Positions 1 through 6,816 of a DNA stretch of 40,039 nucleotides are shown here, piece after piece (position 1 is the first letter of the stretch; the number at the start of each line of letters is the position of its first letter). The position numbers were made by a program, and so were the translations under genes. The notes under the pieces were generated by a model that had not been told where the DNA came from, did not search any database, and saw nothing but the letters and a program-made list of their open reading frames with translations. The DNA is from JANRJY01 sp033763735 (lineage in GTDB: Bacteria > Bacteroidota > Bacteroidia > Cytophagales > UBA9547). Location of the stretch: assembly GCA_033763735.1 (NCBI GenBank), contig JANRJY010000005.1, forward strand, positions 1 through 40,039, read 5' to 3'.

Positions 1-3000
1 ACTTTTTTGGTTACAATTCCGGTAGTGTCTTCAATGAATTCGATTGTTTTAACATTTACTTCCGATTTTATAAGTTCCTCAACAGCAGCTATTTGATGCT
101 TGATATGAGGATTAAGAATAGGAATCATGATTTTGTTCAAAGGCAATCGAACCCGCAGATTATGATTTTTGCGTATGGAATGAACCAAAGAGGTGATTTT
201 TTGAGCTAAATCCATCCTTTCTTCCAACTCTGAATTGATTTTGGATGAGTCTGAAATAGGGAAGTTTACTAAATGAACAGAAGTGTTTTTGCCCACATGC
301 AAATTGCGATATATTTCGTCGGAGTAAAATGGCGCAATAGGTGCCGCAAGTTTCGAAACCGTTTCTAAGCAATTGAACAACGTATAATAAGCGGCTTTTT
401 TATCGTCATTCAATTTGGTGAGCCAGAATCTTTTGCGATTAAGTCGTACATACCAATTGCTCAAATCATCGCACACAAAATCAGTTAAGGCACGAGCAAC
501 TTTAGTCGGTTCATAGTCATTGTAAGCATCAGTAACTTGTGCAATCAGTGTATTTAATTTGGAGATAATCCATTTGTCAGCTTCTGTGAGGCTGTTTAAA
601 TCAGTGTTTTTAAGCGATTCAGAAGTAATATTGTCCAAATTGGCATATAATGCATAGAAATTATAGGTATGATGCAATGTGCCAAAAAACTTGCGCTGCA
701 CTTCTTGTACTCCTTCCAGATCAAATTTGAGATTATCCCATGGATTGGCATTGGATACCATATACCAACGAGTAGCATCTGGTCCATACTTTTCCAAAGT
801 TTCAAAAGGGTTGATTACATTTCCTTTGCGTTTGGACATTTTTTCTCCATTCTTATCCAAAACCAATCCTGTCGAAACAACGTTTTTGAATGCTACGCTA
901 TCAAAAATCATTACGGCAAGAGCATGCAGCGTGAAAAACCATCCTCTGGTTTGGTCAACACCTTCAGAAATAAAGTCAGCTGGATAGTTGGCATCAAATA
1001 TTTCTTTATTCTCAAACGGATAATGCCATTGTGCATATGGCATGGCACCCGAATCAAACCATACATCTATTAAGTCAGATTCTCTGATCATTTTATTGCC
1101 TCTGGAATCAACTAATATGATATTGTCCACAAAAGGGCGATGAAGGTCGAATAACCTCACCCCTGACCCCTCTCCTGCTGAGAGGGGAGAATTATAAACC
1201 TCACCCCCGACCCCTCTCTTGCTGAGAGGGGAGAGTGAAAGTTCAGACTTTATTTTTTCAATTACCGATTTTAAGTTTTTCTCTACTTGATTATTTGTAA
1301 ATCTTATAACTTTAAAACCTTCTTCGTTCAAAAGTTCAGTTCTGTATTCATCATATTTTTTTTGATCTATTTCGTTATGAACCGAACCATCTAATTCAAT
1401 AACTAATTTCGAATCAATATTTACAAAATCAGCAATATAGTTCCCAATTGCATGTTGTCTTCTGAACTTAACTCCTAATTTTTGGTCTCTAAGTTCTTGC
1501 CATAAAATATTTTCAGCTTCAGTTGGGTTTTTTCTGTTATTTCTTGCAAACTCTTTTAAGAACTTCCACTTTTCAGCCGTAGTAGTAATAAAACTTGCAT
1601 TGGGCGTCCCCCTCTCTGTAGGAGAGGGGTTAGGGGTGAGGTCTTTTTGAACTAAGTTAGGAGTGAGGTCTTTAAAAGGATTAAAAGTCTCAACACCCGC
1701 TTTTTCAGCTTTTGCAATTTCAGCTTTCAACTCTTCAATCGAACCGATGCATTTCATTTCTTTTTTATCTTCACTTACCCATATTGGAAGTGGAGTTCCC
1801 CAAAAACGTGATCTACTCAAGTTCCAATCAACCAGATTTTCAAGCCAGTTTCCAAATCGACCTGTCCCTGTACTTTCCGGTTTCCAGTTGATCGTTTTGT
1901 TTAGTTCCACCATCCGGTCTTTCAAGGCAGTCGTTTTGATAAACCAACTTTCCATTGGATAATATAACACAGGCTTGTCGGTACGCCAACAATGTGGGTA
2001 CGTATGTTCGTATTTTTCAACCTTAAAAGCCTTATTTTCAGTTTTTAATTTGATGGAAATAAGTACATCGGTAGACTTATAATTTGGGTCGTTTTCGTCC
2101 TGATTATTATAGTTTTTGACATACATTAGAGCGAATTCACCCATTTCCTTTACAAACATTCCATGTTTATCCACAAGTGGAGCATCTTTTCCTAGTTCGT
2201 CTTTAACTGTAATGGCAGGAATGCCTGCTTGTTTGGCTACTCTAAAGTCATCTGCCCCAAAAGTAGGTGCTATATGTACAATACCGGTACCATCTTCTGT
2301 GCTGACAAAATCCCCCGGTATAACTTTAAATGCATTTTCTTTTGGTTGTACGTATGGCATCAATTGCTCATAACTGATACCCAAAAGGTCTTTACCGCTA
2401 TATTCTTCCATTAACTCATAAGGAATCACCTTGTCTCCAACATTATAGCTTTCAACAGGTATTTCTGCAGATTTGGGATGGAAATATTTTGCCAACAAAT
2501 CCTTCGCAAGAATCACTACTACCGGTTTGAAAGTATAAGGATTATAGGTTTTGACTTTTACATATTTGATTTTTTCGCCTACTGCCAAAGCCGAGTTGGA
2601 TGGCAATGTCCATGGCGTAGTAGTCCAGGCGAGAATAAACACTTCATTCCAATGCACATTGGTAGCAGTGTCTGTTACCTCAGGATCATTGATGGATTTT
2701 AATAATTCTCTTTGCGTAAATGGTTTTGTAACGGTCGACAAATTCGCAAATAACTTTTCAGAAGTTGCATTTCTTACCACTTTAAACTGTGCCACCACAG
2801 TAGTGTCTTTAACCATTTTGTAACAACCTGGCTGATTAAGTTCATGCGAACTTAGCCCTGTTCCCGCGGCTGGTGAATAAGGCTGAATGGTATATCCTTT
2901 GTATAATAAGTCCTTGTCGTACAGCTTTTTGAGCAAGTTCCAACAGCTTTCAATGTAGTTGTTTTCAAAAGTGATATAAGGATTTTGAAGATCAACCCAG

Positions 3001-3422
3001 TAACCCATTTTTATCGTTAGGTCATCCCATTGATGTTTGTAGCGCATGACCGTTTCACGGCATTTTTTGTTGTATTCTTCAACAGTAATGGACTTTCCAA
3101 TATCATCTTTGGTTATGCCTAATTCTTTTTCTACTTGAAGCTCAACGGGCAATCCGTGCGTGTCCCAACCACCTTTGCGATTGACCAAATAGCCGTCCAT
3201 GGTTTTGAATCGACAAAAAATATCTTTAATGGTCCTGGCCATCACATGGTGAATTCCCGGGGTACCATTTGCTGATGGCGGACCTTCGTAAAATGTAAAA
3301 GTGCCTTTTGGAGATTCTTTTTGAAGTGATTTTTCAAAAATATTTTCCTCTTGCCAAAATTCTAGAACTTTATTGGCAACTGAAGGATAATCTTGGGTTT
3401 TATATTCGGGGTATTTATTCAC
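1..3422 (-). CDS. ileS: Isoleucyl-tRNA synthetase with inserted DUF559 domain (partial, 3' end outside window)
   Basis: Charges tRNA-Ile with isoleucine in the cytoplasm. I translated the minus strand from a GTG at 3422; an in-frame stop lies upstream and no nearby ATG is in frame. It is open for 1140 codons to the window edge. Class I signatures are visible: the HIGH-like GTPGIHHV at residue 55-62, WFDSGAMPYAQWHYP from 788, and KMSKR at 861-865, followed by the anticodon-binding region. Residues of about 585-755 are foreign to the family: a DUF559 nuclease domain flanked by peptides encoded by palindromic repeats. They sit in a variable linker just before the FDLHRPFVD segment that normally precedes WFDSGA. 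There is no frameshift or stop across the insertion, so the enzyme is probably made as a longer chain. The last 100-150 residues are missing. Identity is certain; activity with the insert is inferred. Confidence 0.96.
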   Translation of the reverse strand, partial: MNKYPEYKTQDYPSVANKVLEFWQEENIFEKSLQKESPKGTFTFYEGPPSANGTPGIHHVMARTIKDIFCRFKTMDGYLVNRKGGWDTHGLPVELQVEKELGITKDDIGKSITVEEYNKKCRETVMRYKHQWDDLTIKMGYWVDLQNPYITFENNYIESCWNLLKKLYDKDLLYKGYTIQPYSPAAGTGLSSHELNQPGCYKMVKDTTVVAQFKVVRNATSEKLFANLSTVTKPFTQRELLKSINDPEVTDTATNVHWNEVFILAWTTTPWTLPSNSALAVGEKIKYVKVKTYNPYTFKPVVVILAKDLLAKYFHPKSAEIPVESYNVGDKVIPYELMEEYSGKDLLGISYEQLMPYVQPKENAFKVIPGDFVSTEDGTGIVHIAPTFGADDFRVAKQAGIPAITVKDELGKDAPLVDKHGMFVKEMGEFALMYVKNYNNQDENDPNYKSTDVLISIKLKTENKAFKVEKYEHTYPHCWRTDKPVLYYPMESWFIKTTALKDRMVELNKTINWKPESTGTGRFGNWLENLVDWNLSRSRFWGTPLPIWVSEDKKEMKCIGSIEELKAEIAKAEKAGVETFNPFKDLTPNLVQKDLTPNPSPTERGTPNASFITTTAEKWKFLKEFARNNRKNPTEAENILWQELRDQKLGVKFRRQHAIGNYIADFVNIDSKLVIELDGSVHNEIDQKKYDEYRTELLNEEGFKVIRFTNNQVEKNLKSVIEKIKSELSLSPLSKRGVGGEVYNSPLSAGEGSGVRLFDLHRPFVDNIILVDSRGNKMIRESDLIDVWFDSGAMPYAQWHYPFENKEIFDANYPADFISEGVDQTRGWFFTLHALAVMIFDSVAFKNVVSTGLVLDKNGEKMSKRKGNVINPFETLEKYGPDATRWYMVSNANPWDNLKFDLEGVQEVQRKFFGTLHHTYNFYALYANLDNITSESLKNTDLNSLTEADKWIISKLNTLIAQVTDAYNDYEPTKVARALTDFVCDDLSNWYVRLNRKRFWLTKLNDDKKAAYYTLFNCLETVSKLAAPIAPFYSDEIYRNLHVGKNTSVHLVNFPISDSSKINSELEERMDLAQKITSLVHSIRKNHNLRVRLPLNKIMIPILNPHIKHQIAAVEELIKSEVNVKTIEFIEDTTGIVTKK
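1153..1190 (+). repeat. Palindromic repeat copy A at the ileS insertion edge
   Basis: A CCTCACCCCTGACCCC arm leads into a hairpin with CCCCTCTC (1167-1174) pairing to GAGAGGGG (1180-1187) over a 5-nt loop. This is the outermost copy on the ileS 3' side. It is translated on the minus strand as part of IleS. Confidence 0.8.
1197..1235 (+). repeat. Palindromic repeat copy B, tandem to copy A
   Basis: Same orientation as copy A and displaced by 44 nt, with a few substitutions. The stem is CCCCTCTC (1211-1218) with GAGAGGGG (1224-1231). It abuts the end of the DUF559 domain. Confidence 0.8.
1606..1643 (-). repeat. Palindromic repeat copy C, inverted relative to A and B
   Basis: The same unit in the opposite orientation, upstream of the DUF559 domain in the ileS reading direction. 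The stem is CCCCTCTC (1609-1616) with GAGAGGGG (1622-1629), followed by TTAGGGGTGAGGTC. With A and B it forms terminal inverted repeats. Confidence 0.8.
1657..1670 (-). repeat. Truncated copy of the repeat arm outside copy C
   Basis: TTAGGAGTGAGGTC repeats the outer arm of copy C (1630-1643) with one substitution, 27 nt away. It looks like the remnant of a second tandem copy, mirroring the A/B doublet on the other side. Confidence 0.6.
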
Positions 3423-3442
3423 ACTAATCTTTTTTGAGGGCG

Positions 3443-3450
3443 CAAAATTA
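3443..3450 (-). promoter_or_regulatory. Possible -7 box for ileS
   Basis: The minus strand reads TAATTTTG, which fits TAnnTTTG, 20 nt upstream of the GTG. I see no TTG at the right distance, so this rests on one element only. Confidence 0.3.
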
Positions 3451-3497
3451 ATAAATTAATCAAATAGAGATGAAAATTATACAAGAAGGACTTTTTT

Positions 3498-3510
3498 ACC
3501 CCAAAGGGGT
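3498..3510. repeat. Small palindrome ACCCC-AAA-GGGGT
   Basis: A 5-bp perfect stem with a 3-nt loop. It is the first of three GC-rich mini-palindromes in the AT-rich ileS to tRNA-Phe gap (3423-3677), which holds no gene. Confidence 0.6.
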
Positions 3511-3543
3511 CTAACATCTCTAGATAAATTATAATGATTAATT

Positions 3544-3560
3544 CGACCCCGTTGGGGTCG
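3544..3560. repeat. Small palindrome CGACCCC-GTT-GGGGTCG
   Basis: A 7-bp perfect stem with loop GTT. It is the second and longest of the three mini-palindromes. Confidence 0.7.
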
Positions 3561-3593
3561 CATAAGAAATAGGATTTGGTTTTATAAATCTTA

Positions 3594-3608
3594 AATCCCG
3601 TAGGGATT
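3594..3608. repeat. Small palindrome AATCCC-GTA-GGGATT
   Basis: A 6-bp perfect stem with loop GTA. It is the third mini-palindrome. Loop class and stem design match its neighbours, although the stem sequence differs. Confidence 0.65.
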
Positions 3609-3677
3609 GTTAGTTTATATTGTTACTTAAGCTTGTTCAATAAAATACTGTTAAACAGAAAAAGGTTATAAAAAATG

Positions 3678-3750
3678 TGGGACCGAATGGAATCGAACCA
3701 TCGACACAAGGATTTTCAGTCCTTTGCTCTACCGACTGAGCTACAGTCCC
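3678..3750 (-). tRNA. tRNA-Phe (anticodon GAA)
   Basis: A 73-nt cloverleaf on the minus strand. The acceptor GGGACTG pairs with CGGTCCC with one G-T pair. The D arm is GCTC/GAGC. The anticodon stem AAGGA/TCCTT holds loop CTGAAAA with anticodon GAA, and the T loop is TTCGATT. The discriminator is A. The 3' CCA is not encoded (the next bases are CAT), so it must be added after transcription. Confidence 0.96.
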
Positions 3751-3775
3751 ATACCACCTTTTTGAAAATGGACTG

Positions 3776-3804
3776 CAAATATAGTGCTTATTTTGTTTTC
3801 ACAA
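3776..3804 (-). promoter_or_regulatory. Bacteroidota-type promoter for tRNA-Phe
   Basis: On the minus strand TTG (3804-3802) and TATATTTG (3783-3776) are separated by 18 nt. The -7 box ends 26 nt before the tRNA 5' end. This is a near-perfect match to the Bacteroidota consensus. Confidence 0.65.
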
Positions 3805-3885
3805 ATTTTTTTATTCCTTCCTCAACATCTAATTTGTAACATCTTTCAACAGTTACCGTTTACTCAGCTGGATAAAACATTTTAT

Positions 3886-5196
3886 ATGAACATTTTGCCC
3901 AATTTACTTTTTATTTCTTTGCTCACGGCAGCGGTTGCTTTTGCCGTAAAAAATTTCTCCAGAATATACGCCAACATACATTTAGGCAGAAAAGAAGATA
4001 GAAGCGGTAATATTTCCGAACGCCTTAGACTAATGGCTTTGGTCTCATTTGGTCAAAAGAAAATGTTTGACCGACCTTTGCCTGCTATACTTCATTTGTT
4101 TGTATATCTGGGATTTTTGATTGTGAATATCGAAATGCTAGAAATAGTTTTTGATGGCATATTTGGAACGCATCGTGCTTTTGCTTCATTGTTGGGTAGT
4201 TTTTATCCATTTATAATTAATGTTTTTGAGTTTTTTGCAGTTTCAGTTATTATAGCTTGTGTGGTGTTTTTATTAAGACGCAATGTGGTCAAGGTCAAAC
4301 GATTCAATCAGTCAGAGTTGAAAAAATGGCCTTTCATGGATGCCAATATTATTTTGGTGGTTGAAATACTTTTGATGGGTGCGTTCCTTAAAATGAATAG
4401 CATTGATCAAGTGTTGTCCGAGCGAAATTTCAGTCATTATGAAAGTCATGGCATATATATGTTCAGTTCCTTTTTGATGCCTATTTTTAGTTCATTTTCA
4501 AGTGAAAATCTGGAAGTAATGGAGCGATTGGCATGGTGGTTTCACATAGTAGGCGTATTAATTTTTCTCAATTATCTGCCTTTTTCTAAGCACCTTCATA
4601 TAATGTTGGCATTTCCGAACACCTATTTTTCAAAATTGAATCCTGTTGGGGTAATTTCAAATATGCCTGAAGTAACCAAAGAAGTAAAGCTTATGTTAAG
4701 TTTGCCTGTCGATGAATCCGTCAACTATGATGTAAAAAGATTTGGTGCCAAAGATGCTACAGATTTGACACAATTCAACTTGCTTAATGCGTACACATGT
4801 ACAGAATGTGGCAGATGTACTTCTGTATGTCCGGCTAATATTACCGGCAAAAGTTTGAGTCCACGAAAAATCATGATGGACACACGCGATCGAATTGAAG
4901 AAATTGGAAGAAACATTGAAAAGAATGATTCATTTGTGGACGATGGCAAATCACTTTTGGGAGATTATATCACACATGAAGAAATATTGGCTTGTACCAC
5001 TTGCAATGCCTGTGTCGATGCCTGTCCGGTTAATATCAATCCGTTAGATATCATTGTACAGCTTCGAAGGTTTAAAGTGATGGAAGAGTCGCAAGCGCCA
5101 CAATCATGGAATATGATGTTCCAAAATATGGAAACCAGCATGGCACCCTGGAAATTTTCGCCAAGTGATCGTTTTAATTGGAGCGATAAGGTGTAG
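3886..5196 (+). CDS. Membrane iron-sulfur oxidoreductase subunit (HdrC/HdrE-like, two 4Fe-4S clusters)
   Basis: Probable membrane electron-transfer subunit. The first half has about five hydrophobic helices (near the start, LPAILHLFVYLGFLIV, FEFFAVSVIIACVVFLL, ANIILVVEILLMGAFL, FHIVGVLIFLNYLPF) with several His residues that could bind haem b. The C-terminal part has two ferredoxin-type motifs, CTECGRCTSVCP and CTTCNACVDACP, so two 4Fe-4S clusters. I start at the ATG at 3886 (436 residues). A GTG at 3784 is in frame but would add 34 residues out of the promoter region. Related proteins usually pair with a CCG-domain (HdrB-like) subunit encoded next door; here a toxin-antitoxin pair follows instead. 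Its electron donor and acceptor cannot be read from sequence. Confidence 0.85.
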   Translation: MNILPNLLFISLLTAAVAFAVKNFSRIYANIHLGRKEDRSGNISERLRLMALVSFGQKKMFDRPLPAILHLFVYLGFLIVNIEMLEIVFDGIFGTHRAFASLLGSFYPFIINVFEFFAVSVIIACVVFLLRRNVVKVKRFNQSELKKWPFMDANIILVVEILLMGAFLKMNSIDQVLSERNFSHYESHGIYMFSSFLMPIFSSFSSENLEVMERLAWWFHIVGVLIFLNYLPFSKHLHIMLAFPNTYFSKLNPVGVISNMPEVTKEVKLMLSLPVDESVNYDVKRFGAKDATDLTQFNLLNAYTCTECGRCTSVCPANITGKSLSPRKIMMDTRDRIEEIGRNIEKNDSFVDDGKSLLGDYITHEEILACTTCNACVDACPVNINPLDIIVQLRRFKVMEESQAPQSWNMMFQNMETSMAPWKFSPSDRFNWSDKV

Positions 5197-5233
5197 AGAC
5201 TAAATTAGTTCTTTAGATTTTTATGTAATTATT

Positions 5234-5241
5234 TAACTTTG
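5234..5241 (+). promoter_or_regulatory. Possible -7 box for the first MntA/HepT pair
   Basis: TAACTTTG fits TAnnTTTG, 20 nt before the ATG at 5262. No TTG is visible at -33, as expected if the promoter is weak or activator-dependent. Confidence 0.4.
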
Positions 5242-5261
5242 ATTAAGTTTTTCAATAATTC

Positions 5262-5561
5262 ATGCATATACTGGATCAATATAAAAATCAAATTCAAAAA
5301 TTATGTGAAAATCATAATGTAAAATTTCTATATGCTTTTGGATCAGTATTAACCGAGAAATTCAATCAAAAAAGTGATATTGATTTAGTAATTGAATTTA
5401 AAGATATCAATGTTGAAGAATACGCTGATAATTATTTTAATTTCAAATTTAGTTTACAAAGCCTTTTAAATGCGCGCATTGATTTATTGGAAGACAAAGC
5501 AATTACAAATCCATATTTTAGAAAGGCGTTGAATCAAAGCCGTACATTAATATATGGATAA
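5262..5561 (+). CDS. MntA-type nucleotidyltransferase antitoxin
   Basis: A 99-residue minimal nucleotidyltransferase. The active-site signature GSx10DxD is exact: G27-S28, then D39-I40-D41, with a further acidic residue expected in the strand at RIDLLED. In characterised type VII systems MntA AMPylates a Tyr of the partner HepT and silences it. The gene overlaps the next one by 8 nt, the usual arrangement of these modules. It lies on the plus strand behind the iron-sulfur gene, with its own -7-like box. Assignment to the family is firm; the polyadenylylation role is inferred from relatives. Confidence 0.88.
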   Translation: MHILDQYKNQIQKLCENHNVKFLYAFGSVLTEKFNQKSDIDLVIEFKDINVEEYADNYFNFKFSLQSLLNARIDLLEDKAITNPYFRKALNQSRTLIYG

Positions 5562-5892
5562 TAATGTAAATACTTGGCTTTACGATATTTTGAATTCAAT
5601 AATGGAAATTGAAAGTTTTTTTGAAGACAAACCCAAAATATTTGCCAATTTTCAAAAAGAACTTCGTACTAAAAGAGCTGTTGAACGCAATATTGAAATC
5701 ATAGGCGAGGCTATGAATCGTATTCTGAAAGAACACCCAAATATTCAAATTAGTAACTCAAGAACCATTGTGGATCTTAGAAATAGAATTATTCATGGGT
5801 ATGATAAAATATCAGACGATTTGCTTTGGGGTGTAATTATTAGACACTTGCCAATTTTAAAGTTGGAAGTAGAGAAACTTTTGAATGAATAA
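5554..5892 (+). CDS. HepT-type HEPN ribonuclease toxin (DUF86)
   Basis: A 112-residue all-helical HEPN protein. It carries the exact Rx4HxY motif (R76, H81, Y83) that forms the RNase active site and the AMPylated Tyr. The preceding block RAVERNIEIIGEAMNRI is the standard DUF86 helix. It overlaps mntA by 8 nt and ends 15 nt before the convergent esterase gene, with no room for a GC-rich terminator. All key residues are present, so the toxin is probably active. The RNA target is unknown. Confidence 0.88.
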   Translation: MDNNVNTWLYDILNSIMEIESFFEDKPKIFANFQKELRTKRAVERNIEIIGEAMNRILKEHPNIQISNSRTIVDLRNRIIHGYDKISDDLLWGVIIRHLPILKLEVEKLLNE

Positions 5893-5907
5893 TCGAAAGA
5901 CTCATTT

Positions 5908-6777
5908 TTACCTTCTATCAAACCCTTGACAAATAAACTTGAGTGCATCATAAATGCCTGTACGCCAATAGTCCCAATTGTGCCATCCCGCGCGCACACG
6001 ATATTCATGATTAATATTACGCTCTCTCATTACTATGTGCAATTGTGCATTGCCGATAGCTAAAAAATCTTTATCACCACAGTCGATATACCATCGTACT
6101 TTTTTAATACTATCCAAAGGCATTTTGCTCATTTGTTCTATTACTGAATATTTGTAATAATTCTCTGTTAGTCGGGCTTTACCTATGCTCCCTTTGGGCC
6201 ACCAAGGGTTGTCATAATTATCTTCTTTATCTTCTACTATTTCTTTTTCAGTCCACACACCAGAGCTTAAAGCAGCACATGACGAAAACAAGTTTGGATT
6301 GTAGAGGCAATTAATCAATGATCCATAACCACCCATTGACAATCCGGAAATGGCTCTATAATCTCTGTTTGCTTTGGTTCTATAATTGGCATCTATTTGT
6401 GGAATCATTTCTTTGGTGAACATATCCATCCACTTGGTTTTTCCAGCGTAGTCGTTGACATACCAATCCAATCGTCCATAAGGCATAACGATTATTACTG
6501 GGTTTATTTCTCCATTTTTAATTAATTGATCGGCAGCAGTATTTGCTGATCCAAACTGCACCCATGCGGTTTCATCATCACTATATCCATGCAACAAGTA
6601 AATAACCGGATATTTTCTTTGAGATACATCATAGTCGGCAGGCAAGTATATGCTGTATTTTACATCTTTACCCAATATGGCACTTTTGATTACCTTTCCT
6701 TCTAATACTTTTCCATTTTGTGCCAACACTTCGCATACTACTGACATTATACTAATGATAAAAATAATCTTTTTCAT
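5908..6777 (-). CDS. Exported esterase, CE1 / esterase D-like alpha/beta hydrolase
   Basis: A 289-residue serine esterase with a Sec signal peptide (MKKIIFIISIMSVVCEVLA, cleavage probably before QNG), so periplasmic or extracellular. The domain resembles the tributyrin/feruloyl/acetyl esterase group. The oxyanion block is YPVIYLLHGYSDDETAW and the nucleophile elbow is SGLSMGGYGS. The acid is probably in YIDCGDKDFL and the His in GWHNWDYW. It lies 39 nt downstream of the PfkB kinase gene on the same strand and is probably cotranscribed, which suggests sugar-ester cleavage feeding a sugar kinase. The substrate is not readable. Confidence 0.85.
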   Translation of the reverse strand: MKKIIFIISIMSVVCEVLAQNGKVLEGKVIKSAILGKDVKYSIYLPADYDVSQRKYPVIYLLHGYSDDETAWVQFGSANTAADQLIKNGEINPVIIVMPYGRLDWYVNDYAGKTKWMDMFTKEMIPQIDANYRTKANRDYRAISGLSMGGYGSLINCLYNPNLFSSCAALSSGVWTEKEIVEDKEDNYDNPWWPKGSIGKARLTENYYKYSVIEQMSKMPLDSIKKVRWYIDCGDKDFLAIGNAQLHIVMRERNINHEYRVRAGWHNWDYWRTGIYDALKFICQGFDRR

Positions 6778-6816
6778 TGCTTAATATTTTTTATTGAGAG
6801 GCAAATTAAGCAAAAA

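Larger units (their letters stand above)
1153..1670 (-). mobile_element. In-frame DUF559 endonuclease element with inverted terminal repeats, inside ileS
   Basis: About 0.5 kb inside ileS. On the minus strand it reads a repeat peptide (DLTPNPSPTERG), then a DUF559 / very-short-patch-repair-like PD-(D/E)XK domain (1239-1562, IleS residues 621-728), then a second repeat-encoded stretch. Domain hallmarks are PTEAENILWQELR, FRRQHAIGNYIADFV, LVIELDG and a following His; probable catalytic residues are E637, D665, E676 and D678. The repeats at the two ends are inverted to each other and each can form an 8-bp hairpin. There are two copies on one side, and one copy plus a 14-nt fragment on the other. 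All frames stay open. It is not an intein (no splicing-block Cys or His-Asn residues seen) and carries no transposase. Nuclease activity and mobility are inferred. Confidence 0.75.

Noticed and set aside
1153..1670. Intein or group I/II intron inside ileS.
   Set aside because: The insert is open in frame throughout, has no intein splicing residues at its ends and no reverse transcriptase or ribozyme-like core; the domain is DUF559.
1141..1680. Reading the insert as a frameshifted or broken ileS.
   Set aside because: Codon-by-codon translation from 1740 to 1060 shows no stop and the synthetase motifs resume in the same frame.
669..2823. Open frames on the plus strand across ileS (for example 669-1073, 2116-2373, 2551-2823).
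   Set aside because: They run antisense to a well-conserved ileS reading frame, resemble no family and have no promoter.
3784..3885. GTG start at 3784 for the iron-sulfur protein.
   Set aside because: The added 34 residues come from a region holding the tRNA-Phe promoter on the other strand; the ATG at 3886 begins the first helix.
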